Shown here: one piece after another, positions 52,104 to 62,181 of the stretch
Layout: the number at the start of each line of letters is the position of its first letter
Numbering within the stretch: position 1 is the stretch's first letter
From: Clostridioides difficile
Lineage (GTDB): Bacteria; Bacillota; Clostridia; Peptostreptococcales; Peptostreptococcaceae
NCBI RefSeq assembly: GCF_001299635.1
Contig: NZ_JRHN01000031.1
Coordinates: 310,001-374,000 of the forward strand
Direction: 5' to 3'
Length of the DNA: 64,000 nucleotides
Notes under the pieces: model-generated
Database searches by the model: none
Told to the model about the DNA's origin: nothing
Seen by the model: the letters and a program-made list of their open reading frames with translations, nothing else
Translations under genes and position numbers: made by a program

Positions 52104-54032
52104 ATGAACAAAAAATTACCTAAGGGTGCTTATGGTGAGGTTAGTGGAAAAGATTACGTTCCTTACATCACAGATAAGTCCAGAACCGGTGGAAATGTAG
52201 CTGTACTGATTATCGGTATCATTTTAGCTGCCATTTTTGCCGCATCTACAACTTATTCTGGAATGAAGGCTGGTCTTACTGTTGCAGCTGGTATTCCAGG
52301 AGCTATAATAGGTTCTGCTTTTGTTGGAGCATTTGCTCGTCAAAAGGGTATTCTTGGTAAGAACTTAATCCAAGGTATGTCAAGTGGTGGAGAATCTGTT
52401 GCAAGTGGATTCATTTTCGTATTACCAGCAGTTATATTAATTGGAAGCCAAATTACATTTTTAGAAGGCTTAGCTGTTGGAGTTGGTGGAGTTTTATTTG
52501 GTATAGGAGTTGCTGCTATAGTTCACAACTATCTAATAGTTGAAGAACATGGTAAACTTATGTACCCAGAATCAATGGCTATATCTGAGACACTTGTTGC
52601 TTCAGAAGCTGGTGGAGATTCAATTAAGTACATGGGAATAGGATTTGTAATAAGTGGATTTATTACTGTATTAACTGGTTCATTCCTAAATGTAGCAAAC
52701 AATGTAATGAGTCTTGTAGGAAGTAAGTTCTACAAATGGAAATTTGATATCGAAGTAAATCCTCTACTTTTAGGAATTGGATTTATAGTAGGACTTGAAG
52801 TTTCTTTAACAATGTTTGCAGGAAGTATATTATCAAACTTTGGTATCGCACCTTTAATAGGATATTTTACAGATATGGCTAGAGATGGAGCTATGGTATG
52901 GAATAATCCTGCAATGCCTCTTAACCAAATGGATGTTGGAGCTATATCTAGTAGTTATGTAAAATATATAGGTGCTGGTATGATGCTTTGTGGTGGTATT
53001 ATTGGTGCAATAAAACTTATACCAACTATAATCGCTTCTATAAAAGAAACACTTAAAGCTAAATCAAGTACTGGAGAAGGGGAACAAGGTTCATCTATAC
53101 AAATGATACTTTTATTAGGTGGAGTAGTTGTTGGATTCTTAGCAGCGTTCTTAATTTCTGGTAATATTGCTATGGCAATTATTGGAGCTATCATATCTCT
53201 TTTATTATCTTTATTATTTGTTATAGTAGCAGGACGTTTAACAGGAACAATAGGAACATCAAACCTTCCAGTTTCTGGTATGACTATTGCTTCTCTAGTT
53301 ATTGTAACATTAGTATTTGTTGTAATGGGCTGGACTGATTTAGAAGCTAATAAATCATTACTTTTATTTGGTTCATTTATAGTTGTTGCTATTGCTATAG
53401 CTGGAGGTTATACTCAATCTCAAAAAGTAACTTATATCATTGGTGGTAGCAAAAACGAAATGCAACGTTACTTTACAATTGCAAGTATAGTTGGTGTTAT
53501 AGTTGTTGTTGGAGTAATTTTATTACTTTCTGACCAACTTAAAGCAACTGGTGATAATGTTCAATTTGCATTACCACAAGCTAACTTAATGTCAACATTA
53601 ACTTCTGGTATTATGTCAGGTAGTTTACCTTGGGTTATGATTATTGTTGGAGTATTTATGGCAATTGTTTTATATGCATTAAATTTACCAATAATGACTA
53701 TAGCTATAGGATTCTATTTACCAATAGCAACTACTTCTATAATATTAGTTGGAGCATTAATCCGTTTATTTGTTGAATTGGTATCTAAAACTGAAAAAGA
53801 AAAAGAAGTTAAAGTTTCTAATGGTATAAGTTTATCTTCTGGTCTTGTTGCTGGTGGTTCTATCATTGGTTTAATAGGTATAATATTACAAGTAACTGGA
53901 GTTATAACTCCAAAAGTACCAAGTGGATTTGCCGCAACAAATTCAATGGCAATTGCTTTATTGGTAGTTTTAGTTGTACTTACAGCATTACCTATTGTTT
54001 TATCTAAAGTAAAAAATAATGAGCAAGAGTAA
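52104..54032 (+). CDS. OPT-family oligopeptide transporter
   Basis: A 642-residue protein from the ATG at 52104 with AAAAGGGGTG upstream; an earlier in-frame codon has no ribosome binding site. About sixteen membrane segments are visible. Family features include the N-terminal YVPYITDKSRTGGN, STTYSGMKAGLTVAAGIPGA and MSSGGESVASGFIFVLPAV. Prokaryotic OPT proteins import small peptides or metal-ligand complexes. The first 150 codons use more C- and G-ending codons than neighbouring genes, suggesting high expression. It overlaps the following gene by 14 bp. Confidence 0.92.
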   Translation: MNKKLPKGAYGEVSGKDYVPYITDKSRTGGNVAVLIIGIILAAIFAASTTYSGMKAGLTVAAGIPGAIIGSAFVGAFARQKGILGKNLIQGMSSGGESVASGFIFVLPAVILIGSQITFLEGLAVGVGGVLFGIGVAAIVHNYLIVEEHGKLMYPESMAISETLVASEAGGDSIKYMGIGFVISGFITVLTGSFLNVANNVMSLVGSKFYKWKFDIEVNPLLLGIGFIVGLEVSLTMFAGSILSNFGIAPLIGYFTDMARDGAMVWNNPAMPLNQMDVGAISSSYVKYIGAGMMLCGGIIGAIKLIPTIIASIKETLKAKSSTGEGEQGSSIQMILLLGGVVVGFLAAFLISGNIAMAIIGAIISLLLSLLFVIVAGRLTGTIGTSNLPVSGMTIASLVIVTLVFVVMGWTDLEANKSLLLFGSFIVVAIAIAGGYTQSQKVTYIIGGSKNEMQRYFTIASIVGVIVVVGVILLLSDQLKATGDNVQFALPQANLMSTLTSGIMSGSLPWVMIIVGVFMAIVLYALNLPIMTIAIGFYLPIATTSIILVGALIRLFVELVSKTEKEKEVKVSNGISLSSGLVAGGSIIGLIGIILQVTGVITPKVPSGFAATNSMAIALLVVLVVLTALPIVLSKVKNNEQE

Positions 54033-54366
54033 TGATGTTTTAGATATTGTATTTAAAATTACTAGTGGACTTGAATATGAAGTAGATGAAAATAGTATTG
54101 TAACGATACTTGAAAAACAGGACCATAAAATCCAAAAGTTTTTTAGAAAGTTAAAAGCTAGGATACCTAAATATAAAAAAATAGAACTAGATGAATATTC
54201 TAGTTTCGTATTTTTACAGATTGATGGTCAAAGGACTGTTAGAGCGATAGGCGAGAACCTAGAAGCTAAATATGGAGAAGAATCTTATCCACTTTATGAA
54301 AGATTGTTAGTTTTTTTAAATCATATTGAAGTTAATTGTCACTATGTTGAAAGACTGGATATATAA
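54019..54366 (+). CDS. PqqD-family protein (RRE-like domain)
   Basis: A 115-residue protein whose start overlaps the end of the OPT gene by 14 bp, so it is translationally coupled. The C-terminal half has the PqqD pattern: SSFVFLQIDGQRTVRAIGEN, then LEAKYGEESYPLYERLLVFL. PqqD domains normally bind precursor peptides for radical-SAM enzymes in RiPP pathways, but no such enzyme or obvious precursor is nearby. The N-terminal half is charged and unassigned. Here it may sense or bind peptide imported by the transporter; that is speculation. Confidence 0.75.
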   Translation: MSKSNDVLDIVFKITSGLEYEVDENSIVTILEKQDHKIQKFFRKLKARIPKYKKIELDEYSSFVFLQIDGQRTVRAIGENLEAKYGEESYPLYERLLVFLNHIEVNCHYVERLDI

Positions 54367-54422
54367 ATATAAGGAAGCTTATTATAGGATATATCGGAAT
54401 GTAAAAGTTAGAAGATAATTAT

Positions 54423-54461
54423 AAAAGAGGCTATCTCAAAATGGAGATAAGCCTCTTTTTT
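54423..54461. terminator. Terminator of the OPT-PqqD operon
   Basis: AAAAGAGGC (54424-54432) and GCCTCTTTT pair, with inner TATCTC/GAGATA and one bulged base, followed by T residues. Confidence 0.8.
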
Positions 54462-54538
54462 AGTGTTAAAATTATGAAAATATATTTAAAACCTGTAAAT
54501 TTAAATTAGAAATTATTAAACTTAATATTAACATATAA

Positions 54539-56458
54539 TTATTTATTATTAGCTATTTCATCAGCTAGATTATTTAAATATTCCCATCTCTCATATTTAT
54601 GTTCAAGTTCCTTTTCTAGCCTTGACTTTTCATCTAAAATTTCTTGAAGCTTAGTAAAGTCAGTTGAAAATTTTGAAGTACTTTCATCAAGTGTTGAAAT
54701 TTTAGACTCAAGTTTTTCTATATCAGATTCAATATTTTCAAATTCTCTTTGTTCATTATATGAGAATTTGAGTTTTTTATCATTTTTAGGTTTTTCTTTT
54801 TTTGAAGTAGTAGAATCGTCTTTTTTTATTGACTCCTTTTTAGACTCTTCAAACTCAATTCCTTGAATCTCTCTATAGATAAGATAATCACTGTAATTAC
54901 CTGTATATACATGGATTTTTCCATTTCCTTCATATGCAAATATTTTATTACAAATTCTATCTAAGAAATATCTATCATGTGATACTGTAATTACTACACC
55001 TCTAAATTCATCAAGATATTCTTCTAAGATTTTAAGTGTCTCAATATCTAAGTCATTTGTAGGCTCATCCAACAGAAGTACATTAGGAGCCGTCATAAGG
55101 ATTCTAAGAAGGTGGAGTCTTCTTCTTTCACCACCAGATAATTTACCTATCAAAGTATACTGCATGGTACCATTAAAAAGGAATCTTTCACACATCTGAG
55201 AAGCTGTAATTCTAGTACCATCTGAAGTCTCTATATAATCACTAGCTTCTTTTACATAGTCTATAGCTCTCATATCAATGTTCATATGAGAGTCATCTTG
55301 AGAAAAACAACCTATTTTAACTGTCTCTCCAATTGAAATATATCCACTATCAGGTTCTATTTCTCCATTAAGTATGTTTATAAGGGTTGATTTACCCATA
55401 CCATTTTTTCCTATTATACCAATTCTATCAGTACGAGCTAAAGTATATTCTAAGTTATCTATAACTGTATTACCTTCAAAAGCTTTGGATATATTGTGTA
55501 TTTCTATTATTTTATTTCCAAGCCTACTTGATGCAACTGATATATCAAGATTTTCATCAGGCTTGAAAGTTTCCCTGTTTGTAAGTTCATCGAATCTTTG
55601 TAAACGAGCTTTTTGTTTTGTACTACGAGCTTGAGCTCCTCGTCTAACCCAAGCAAGTTCTGTTCTAATTAAATTTTGTCTTTTATCTTCAATACTTGCT
55701 TCTAGTGCAAGTCTTTCCATTTTCTTTTCTAGAAATATTGAATAATTACCATCATAACTAAATAATCTACCTTTATCTAGTTCAATGATTCTATTCGTAA
55801 CACGGTCCAAAAAGTATCTATCATGAGTTATCATAAGTAGTGAACCTTTTCTTGAATTGAGATATTCTTCAAGCCAATCTATAGTATCATTATCTAGATG
55901 ATTGGTAGGCTCATCCAGTATCAAAAGCTCACAAGGAGTAATAAGGGCTGATGCTAAAGAAACTCTCTTTCTTTGACCTCCAGAAAGTTCTGCTATTTTT
56001 TGATTAAAATCATTTATACCAAGTTTCGTAAGTACTGACTTGGCTTCACTTTCCAAATCCCAAAGATTTAAAGCATCTATTTTTTCGTGTATTGATAATA
56101 ATTTTTTATTCAATTCATCTGTAAAGTTCGAATTAAGTCTTTCCAAAATTTCTTGATATTCACCAAGTAGTTTTAATTCCTCTGAAGTCCCATTAAATAC
56201 TTGTTCAAGTACAGTTGAATTTTCATTATAAGTTGGGTTTTGAGGTAGATACTCTATTCTAATACCATTAGTTTTTGTTATATTACCAGTTTCGCTTTCT
56301 TCAACTCCTGCAATAATCTTAAGTAAAGTAGATTTACCAGTTCCATTTACACCAATGAGTCCTATTTTTTCACCATCATTGATTCCAAGAGATATACTTT
56401 CAAGTAATTTTTTTTCGGAATAACTTTTACTTATGTTTTCCAATGTCATTAAATTCAT
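54539..56458 (-). CDS. ABC-F family ATPase (Uup/EttA-like)
   Basis: A 639-residue cytosolic protein from the ATG at 56458 after AAAGGTGA. Two ABC domains are present, with Walker A GVNGTGKST and GKNGMGKST, signatures LSGGQRKRVSLA and LSGGERRRLHLL, and Walker B LLILDEPTNHLD and VLLLDEPTNDLD. The inter-domain linker (about 245-310) is typical of ABC-F. The C-terminal ~85 residues form a coiled coil like that of Uup. No membrane domain is encoded. ABC-F proteins act on ribosomes; some confer antibiotic resistance, but linker sequence alone does not decide that here. Confidence 0.92.
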   Translation of the reverse strand: MNLMTLENISKSYSEKKLLESISLGINDGEKIGLIGVNGTGKSTLLKIIAGVEESETGNITKTNGIRIEYLPQNPTYNENSTVLEQVFNGTSEELKLLGEYQEILERLNSNFTDELNKKLLSIHEKIDALNLWDLESEAKSVLTKLGINDFNQKIAELSGGQRKRVSLASALITPCELLILDEPTNHLDNDTIDWLEEYLNSRKGSLLMITHDRYFLDRVTNRIIELDKGRLFSYDGNYSIFLEKKMERLALEASIEDKRQNLIRTELAWVRRGAQARSTKQKARLQRFDELTNRETFKPDENLDISVASSRLGNKIIEIHNISKAFEGNTVIDNLEYTLARTDRIGIIGKNGMGKSTLINILNGEIEPDSGYISIGETVKIGCFSQDDSHMNIDMRAIDYVKEASDYIETSDGTRITASQMCERFLFNGTMQYTLIGKLSGGERRRLHLLRILMTAPNVLLLDEPTNDLDIETLKILEEYLDEFRGVVITVSHDRYFLDRICNKIFAYEGNGKIHVYTGNYSDYLIYREIQGIEFEESKKESIKKDDSTTSKKEKPKNDKKLKFSYNEQREFENIESDIEKLESKISTLDESTSKFSTDFTKLQEILDEKSRLEKELEHKYERWEYLNNLADEIANNK

Positions 56459-56483
56459 ATAATTCACCTTTATTTCTAATCTA

Positions 56484-57266
56484 TTATTTTTCAAAATGTT
56501 GATAGTCTGGGTTTTTCCAATATCCACCCCAACTCCAACCTCTGCTTACAAAAGCATTATAACAATCATCACCTTTTTTTATCATTCCAAATTTCGAAGT
56601 AGACCTATCAGCATAGACTGTGCTTACTTTAGGACTAACATTATCTCCAGAAACTTGAGGATTCTGTAATGGATTTATATCTATAGCACGTCCTTTACCA
56701 TGGTTTGAAACGACACTTGTACCAGCTACAGTTCTATAACAAAATGATGAGGTATTATTATCAGACATAGATTTTTCATCTACAGCATCATAATCATCTA
56801 TTAGTTTGATTTTTTCAATTGGATATTTTTTTTTGTATAATTCCTTAAAAATATCCACAATTTCTGGAGCTAGTTCACTATTTACTATCATTTCTCCTTG
56901 ATGAGTCTTTTCATCAAATCCATAGTATGTAAGCTTTAAATAAGATAGGCTATCAAAGCTTATAGGTTCATCAGAAGGCATAGATTTACCAATCATCTTG
57001 TTTTTTATATTATCTGGTATTGAAGAATATGAAAAAGTAGGTTTGATATTGTTATCTTCCTGCTTTTTACTAGAGCTTTGATTATTTTTAGAATCATCTG
57101 TTGTATTGTTTTTATTTTGCATAGTTTCTTGGCTGTTTATGTTATTTTTTTTGTTAGGATTAGAGAAAAGTATCTCATATATAGATAATAAGGCAAGAAA
57201 TAATACAGTTATTACAATTGTTAATTTTAATTTATTAATCTTTTTTCGTTTTGACTTTTTACTCAT
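56484..57266 (-). CDS. Membrane-anchored M15-type D-Ala/L-Ala peptidase (VanY/endolysin-like)
   Basis: A 260-residue protein from the ATG at 57266 after GGGGGATA. It has a basic N-terminus, one membrane anchor (about residues 16-35) and an Asn/Ser/Lys-rich spacer to about residue 75. The C-terminal domain has the M15 zinc motif SNHGKGRAIDINPLQNP (H-x6-D) and the final ligand in NPDYQHFEK. Such enzymes cleave D-Ala-D-Ala or L-Ala-D-Glu bonds in the wall. Its stop is 26 bp before the ABC-F start, so both are probably cotranscribed. Confidence 0.85.
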   Translation of the reverse strand: MSKKSKRKKINKLKLTIVITVLFLALLSIYEILFSNPNKKNNINSQETMQNKNNTTDDSKNNQSSSKKQEDNNIKPTFSYSSIPDNIKNKMIGKSMPSDEPISFDSLSYLKLTYYGFDEKTHQGEMIVNSELAPEIVDIFKELYKKKYPIEKIKLIDDYDAVDEKSMSDNNTSSFCYRTVAGTSVVSNHGKGRAIDINPLQNPQVSGDNVSPKVSTVYADRSTSKFGMIKKGDDCYNAFVSRGWSWGGYWKNPDYQHFEK

Positions 57267-57348
57267 ATTATCCCCCAGTGTTAGATTCATATAAACTATA
57301 TATATTATACATCATAAAAATAAACTAGGCTAACAATATTTAGTTAAC

Positions 57349-58797
57349 CTAGGACATTTCATCTATAGTTTCTCCAATTATTTTTATTCCAATTTCAATG
57401 TCTTTGAAAGATAACCTAGAAAATCCAAGTCTTAGAGTGTCATAACCAGAATCGTCTGTAAAGAATAAATCTCCAGGCATAAATATAACATTTTTTTCAT
57501 AACATTTTTCCAATAGTTTTCTAGTATCTATGTTTTTTAATTTTATAAATATATGCAAACCACCATCACCTAAGATGTATTCTGTGTTTATATATTTTTT
57601 TATACATTCATATGCAAAGTTAAATTTATCTCCATAGAATTTACGTATTTTTTTAACATATTTTTCAAAAGCACCATTGCTCAAATAATCAAATAAAATT
57701 CCTTGGTCCAAAAATGATACATGTATATTTCTGCATCTTTTAACACTTTCTAACTTATCGATTACTTTTTTATCTGCAAATATCCATCCAATTCTCATTC
57801 CAGGAAATAAAATTTTTGAGAAACTGCCAATATATACAACTCCATTATTCATATTGTCAAGAGAGCAGATAGGAAATATATGAGAGCTATTGTAGAGCAA
57901 TTCTTCATTAAAACCATCTTCTATAATTGCTATGTTATACTTTTTCATAAGATTATAGAATTTGTATCTATTTTCAGGAGTCATTACAATCCCTGTAGGA
58001 TTGTGATAAGAAGGTGTAATATATGCAAATTTTATTTTATTTTTGTACTCAATTAAGCGTTTCTCTAGCATATTAAAATCCAAACCATCTTCATGTATGT
58101 CTACACCTAAGATATTAAGATTATGCGATTTCATAATTTTTATAGCAGTATTATGAGTAGGATTTTCACATATTATGTAATCTTTTTCTTGAGTAAAAGA
58201 TGACATAATAATGTCAAAGCCTTCTGTAAATCCATTTGTTATTAGTATATCTTTGTTATTAATATCAACACCCTTATTTGTCATGTATTTTAGTAAATAA
58301 TCAATAAGGGGTTTGTAACCCTGTGCATATCCATAATTGAGCAATTTGTGACCTTCTAACGATATTCTATTTAGAAAAGATTTTTTGAATTCTTCCATAT
58401 CAAATAAATCTCCATCTGGAGAGATACTTTTAAATGAGATTAAGTCAGAGCTCCAAGGAATCTCACTTTTTATAATATCCAATTCATTAGCTTTTTTGGA
58501 GTATGTATTCTCTAAACAGTCCCAGTTCAAAGACCATGTAGTATTTGAAGATTTATTCTTTGATTTAACAAATGTACCTTTTCCTGAAATAGAGTAGATT
58601 AGTCCCTCAGATTTTAATTCTTCATAGGTTAAGACTATAGAATTTCGACTAACTTGTAAAAGCTGACTAAGCTCCCTTGTAGAAGGGAGCTTACTATTGT
58701 CTGGAATTAATCCTTTTGATATCATATCACTTATATAATTTTTAATTTGTATATAAATTGGTTCATTATCATTTAATTTTAGATTTGAAAATATCAA
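57349..58797 (-). CDS. MocR-type regulator (GntR HTH plus aminotransferase-like domain)
   Basis: A 482-residue protein. Residues about 8-75 form a GntR winged helix (STRELSQLLQVSRNSIVLTY), and residues about 110-482 a fold-type-I aminotransferase domain with PSYHNPTGIVM and YIGSFSKILFPGMRIGWIFA, where the Lys of SFSK binds pyridoxal phosphate. MocR proteins sense PLP or its adducts with amino acids. The gene starts 24 bp after D-Ala-D-Ala ligase on the same strand; DdlR, a MocR protein of Brevibacillus, controls ddl in response to D-alanine, so an equivalent role is likely. Confidence 0.88.
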   Translation of the reverse strand: MIFSNLKLNDNEPIYIQIKNYISDMISKGLIPDNSKLPSTRELSQLLQVSRNSIVLTYEELKSEGLIYSISGKGTFVKSKNKSSNTTWSLNWDCLENTYSKKANELDIIKSEIPWSSDLISFKSISPDGDLFDMEEFKKSFLNRISLEGHKLLNYGYAQGYKPLIDYLLKYMTNKGVDINNKDILITNGFTEGFDIIMSSFTQEKDYIICENPTHNTAIKIMKSHNLNILGVDIHEDGLDFNMLEKRLIEYKNKIKFAYITPSYHNPTGIVMTPENRYKFYNLMKKYNIAIIEDGFNEELLYNSSHIFPICSLDNMNNGVVYIGSFSKILFPGMRIGWIFADKKVIDKLESVKRCRNIHVSFLDQGILFDYLSNGAFEKYVKKIRKFYGDKFNFAYECIKKYINTEYILGDGGLHIFIKLKNIDTRKLLEKCYEKNVIFMPGDLFFTDDSGYDTLRLGFSRLSFKDIEIGIKIIGETIDEMS

Positions 58798-58820
58798 ATT
58801 ACCACCTCAAATTATTTTAT

Positions 58821-59720
58821 CTAATTTAAAGAGTATTCTATAAGTTTATCTAATAGCTCACTATACTTAATACCTCTAGCAGATGCACTTCTAGGAATTA
58901 AACTAGTTTGAGTCATGCCAGGAAGAGTATTTAGCTCAAGAACATATGGAATACCTTCACTTATAATCATATCAACTCTTACATATGCTTTGCAATTAAA
59001 AATTTTCCAACAAGTCTCAGAAATTTCATTTACTCTTTTTTGAAGTTCATCTTCTAAATAAACAACTTCTTCTTTTGCTCCTTTTTCAACTGAATATTTA
59101 GCTTCATAATCAAAGAAACCTGAATCGGATTTTATAGATATTGTAGGGAATACTTCTCCATTTAGTATAAATGAAGTATATTCTCCACCTGGTATATATT
59201 TTTCAATCATTACAAATTCATCAACTTCTAGTCCTTTGCGAACTGCATCCTCAACTTCATCTTTAGAATGAATAAAGAATGTGGCTACACTTGAACCTCC
59301 TGAATTTGGTTTTATAAATACTGGATAACCTATCTTATCTATTTCATCATAGTCTATTTCATCAACTGATTTTACTAAAGCCCATGGAGCAGTAGGAAGA
59401 TTTGAATCTCTAAGCATTTTTTTAGTTATATTTTTATCCATACACATTCCACTGCAAAGAGGTCCACATCCAGAATATGGTATATCCATAGTTTCAAGTA
59501 TTGATTGAATACATCCATCTTCTCCAAACTTACCATGTAGGGCAAGTATTGCAAAATCTACATCTTCTGGTATTTTTGTAAATATATCTTTTTTATCATC
59601 TATTATTACTTTTACAACATCATATTTATTTTTATCAAGATTATTATATATCTCTTTTCCTGAGTTTAAAGAAACTTCTCTCTCTGATGATATTCCACCC
59701 ATTATAACTGCTATTTTCAT
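58821..59720 (-). CDS. ddl: D-alanine-D-alanine ligase
   Basis: A 299-residue ATP-grasp enzyme from the ATG at 59720, eight bases after AGGAG; an in-frame GTG nine bases upstream lies closer to that site. Characteristic segments are IAVIMGGISSEREVSLNSGK, ALHGKFGEDGCIQSILE, MIEKYIPGGEYTS and the C-terminal VLELNTLPGMTQTSLIPRSA. It makes D-Ala-D-Ala for the peptidoglycan precursor. It is followed in operon by a MocR regulator and, further on, an M15 wall peptidase. Divergent from cinA. Confidence 0.95.
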   Translation of the reverse strand: MKIAVIMGGISSEREVSLNSGKEIYNNLDKNKYDVVKVIIDDKKDIFTKIPEDVDFAILALHGKFGEDGCIQSILETMDIPYSGCGPLCSGMCMDKNITKKMLRDSNLPTAPWALVKSVDEIDYDEIDKIGYPVFIKPNSGGSSVATFFIHSKDEVEDAVRKGLEVDEFVMIEKYIPGGEYTSFILNGEVFPTISIKSDSGFFDYEAKYSVEKGAKEEVVYLEDELQKRVNEISETCWKIFNCKAYVRVDMIISEGIPYVLELNTLPGMTQTSLIPRSASARGIKYSELLDKLIEYSLN

Positions 59721-59978
59721 ATTATACACTCCTATTTTGATTTTTATTATTTTAAATTAAATTTTTTATTTACTTACTTAATTATATGAATTAAGAGTTG
59801 ATGATGAAAGTACCACTATATATGAAGTTTGTATCATGTGTGGTTTTGGAGTAATAATCTAATTTAAAGATATATTTAAATGATTTTTTAACTTTATTTA
59901 TGTTATTATTTTTGCTAAAATTATTGTTATGAACTTAAGACTAGTCTTAATGGCTATAAAATCAAGGAGTGATAAATT

Positions 59979-61235
59979 TTGAAAGCTGAAATAATAAGTG
60001 TAGGAACAGAAATATTATTAGGTGATATAGTAAATACAAATTCTCAATTTTTGGCTAAAGAACTTGCATCATTGGGAATAGAAGTATACCATCAGAGTAC
60101 AGTTGGAGACAATAAGCAAAGGCTTTTAGAGTGTTTTGATGAAAGTTTAAAGAGAAGTGATTTAGTAATTACTACAGGTGGTCTTGGACCAACTGGTGAT
60201 GATATGACAAAAGAAACTGCAGCAGAATACTTTGGTCAGAAACTAGAATTACATAAACCATCATTAGAAGTTTTGGAATCTTTCTTCGTTAAAACAGGAA
60301 GAAAAATGGCTGAAAACAATATGAAACAAGTATACTTTCCAAAAGATGCTATAGTATTAAAAAATAATAATGGTACAGCTCCAGGAGCAATTCTAAAGAA
60401 AAATGATAAAAGTATAATAGTATTACCTGGACCACCAAGAGAAATGAAAGCTATGTTTAATGAGAGTGTCAAACCTTACTTACAACAATTTACAAATGAA
60501 ATGCTAGTATCTAAGACTTTAAGACTATATGGAATAGGGGAGTCAAATCTGGAATTAGAAATTCTCGATATAATCAATGAACAAACCAATCCAACAGTTG
60601 CTTTGTATGCAAAGGAGTTAGAAGTTACAATAAGAATAACTGCAAAAGCTAAAAATGAAAAGGATGCTTTTGAATTAATAAAACCAGTGGAAGAAGAAAT
60701 AAAAAATAGAGTTGGTAAATATGTATATACTGAAGGTGATATTTCAGTGTCTGAAGGAGAGACTGCATTAGAAGATGCTGTTGCTAAACTTCTTGTAGAA
60801 AAAAACTTAACAATAGCAGTAGCTGAATCTTGTACTGGAGGTTTAGTTTCTTCATCTCTTATAAATTATTCAGGAATATCTTCTGTGTTTCTTGAAGGTT
60901 GTGTAACATATTCTAATGAGGCTAAAATGAAAAGATTAGGAGTAAAAAGAGAAACTTTAGAAGAATTTGGAGCAGTAAGTGAGCAAACAGCAATAGAAAT
61001 GGCTGAGGGCGTTGCTAAAGAGCTAGGAGCTAATATAGGCATATCTACAACTGGAGTAGCTGGACCTGGCGGAGGAACTGAAGAGAAGCCTGTAGGATTA
61101 GTTTATACTGCAATATATATAAATGGGAAAACAGTAGTGAAAAAAAACATATTTAATGGAGATAGAAGAAAGATAAGATTAAGAGCTACTAGAGATTTGC
61201 TTAATGAATTGAGAATACAATTAGAAAAGCTTTAA
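59979..61235 (+). CDS. cinA: CinA-family protein (competence/damage-inducible, NMN amidohydrolase type)
   Basis: A 418-residue protein of full CinA length starting at TTG, nine bases after AAGGAGTG. The N-terminal molybdopterin-binding-like domain (about 1-170) has ISVGTEILLGDIVNTNSQF and TTGGLGPTGDDMTKE. The C-terminal domain (about 260-415) has the active-site AVAESCTGGLVSSSLI and GISTTGVAGPGGGT. The C-terminal part commonly deamidates NMN to NaMN, while the N-terminal part hydrolyses ADP-ribose. Monocistronic. Confidence 0.95.
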   Translation: MKAEIISVGTEILLGDIVNTNSQFLAKELASLGIEVYHQSTVGDNKQRLLECFDESLKRSDLVITTGGLGPTGDDMTKETAAEYFGQKLELHKPSLEVLESFFVKTGRKMAENNMKQVYFPKDAIVLKNNNGTAPGAILKKNDKSIIVLPGPPREMKAMFNESVKPYLQQFTNEMLVSKTLRLYGIGESNLELEILDIINEQTNPTVALYAKELEVTIRITAKAKNEKDAFELIKPVEEEIKNRVGKYVYTEGDISVSEGETALEDAVAKLLVEKNLTIAVAESCTGGLVSSSLINYSGISSVFLEGCVTYSNEAKMKRLGVKRETLEEFGAVSEQTAIEMAEGVAKELGANIGISTTGVAGPGGGTEEKPVGLVYTAIYINGKTVVKKNIFNGDRRKIRLRATRDLLNELRIQLEKL

Positions 61236-61304
61236 ATTATTATGATATTGGATATATTTAAAGCATTGGTATAATATAAAATCATTTTTGGAGGCTTTTA
61301 ATTT

Positions 61305-62084
61305 ATGATAAAACATATATTTTGTGATTTAGATGGAACTCTATACGAAAATGGAACTATAACAGAAGAAGATATATCGGCAATTGAAGAAGTAGAAAAA
61401 AAGGGTGTGCAGTTTAATGTTGCTACAGGTAGAATATTTAAACAGGCTCGTAATATTATTAAAGACAATTTAGATATGAATGGATATTATATATGTGAAA
61501 ATGGCTCATTTATATATGATAAAGATTATAATGTAATTTTTAAAAGAACTATAGACGATAATTTAGTGAGAAAAGTTATTGATAGATTTGAGTCAAGTGA
61601 TGCACAATTGTACTTTAAGTATAAGGGTGATGTAATCGTGGGTAGTGATACAACTGCTTTTAGACACTATTCTAGTGATTTCATAGTTGACCCTGACTTT
61701 GAGAAAAGAAGTAGTTTTGATAACCTTATAGGAAATATAGGGGTATGCTCTGAAAATTTAGAAGAGTTATCTAGAATAGAATTGTATCTAAAAAGTGAGT
61801 TCAGTGATGTATTAGAAATATATTTTTCTGGAACTTATACTTTAAATATAGTACCTAAAAGTGTATCAAAAAGAGGAAGTATAGAACATGTAATAAAAAC
61901 TTTAAATGTAAGTCCAGATGAGGTTGCTACTATTGGAGATTCTCCAAATGATATTTGCATGTTGGAAGGATTTAAATACAGTTTTGCAATGTCCAAAGCG
62001 AGGGAAGAAGTAAAACAAAGTGCAAATTATATAGTGGATAGTGTGAAAAATGCTATTGATGTTATAATGGCGATAAATAGTTAG
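61305..62084 (+). CDS. Cof-type HAD-superfamily phosphatase
   Basis: A 259-residue protein with motif I FCDLDGTLYENG (nucleophile Asp), motif II NVATGR near residue 39, and motif IV ATIGDSPNDICMLEGFKYSF, with a type-IIB cap between. Such enzymes dephosphorylate sugar phosphates or flavin/PLP-type metabolites. GGAGG precedes the ATG. It begins 69 bp after cinA. Specific substrate not determinable. Confidence 0.92.
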   Translation: MIKHIFCDLDGTLYENGTITEEDISAIEEVEKKGVQFNVATGRIFKQARNIIKDNLDMNGYYICENGSFIYDKDYNVIFKRTIDDNLVRKVIDRFESSDAQLYFKYKGDVIVGSDTTAFRHYSSDFIVDPDFEKRSSFDNLIGNIGVCSENLEELSRIELYLKSEFSDVLEIYFSGTYTLNIVPKSVSKRGSIEHVIKTLNVSPDEVATIGDSPNDICMLEGFKYSFAMSKAREEVKQSANYIVDSVKNAIDVIMAINS

Positions 62085-62181
62085 ATACAAGATTTATATA
62101 GTTAATAAAAATTTAATGGAATATATTTTCCTACAAATATATTAAGTAATTAATTTTAGAGATTTTGTTTACTTAATATAA

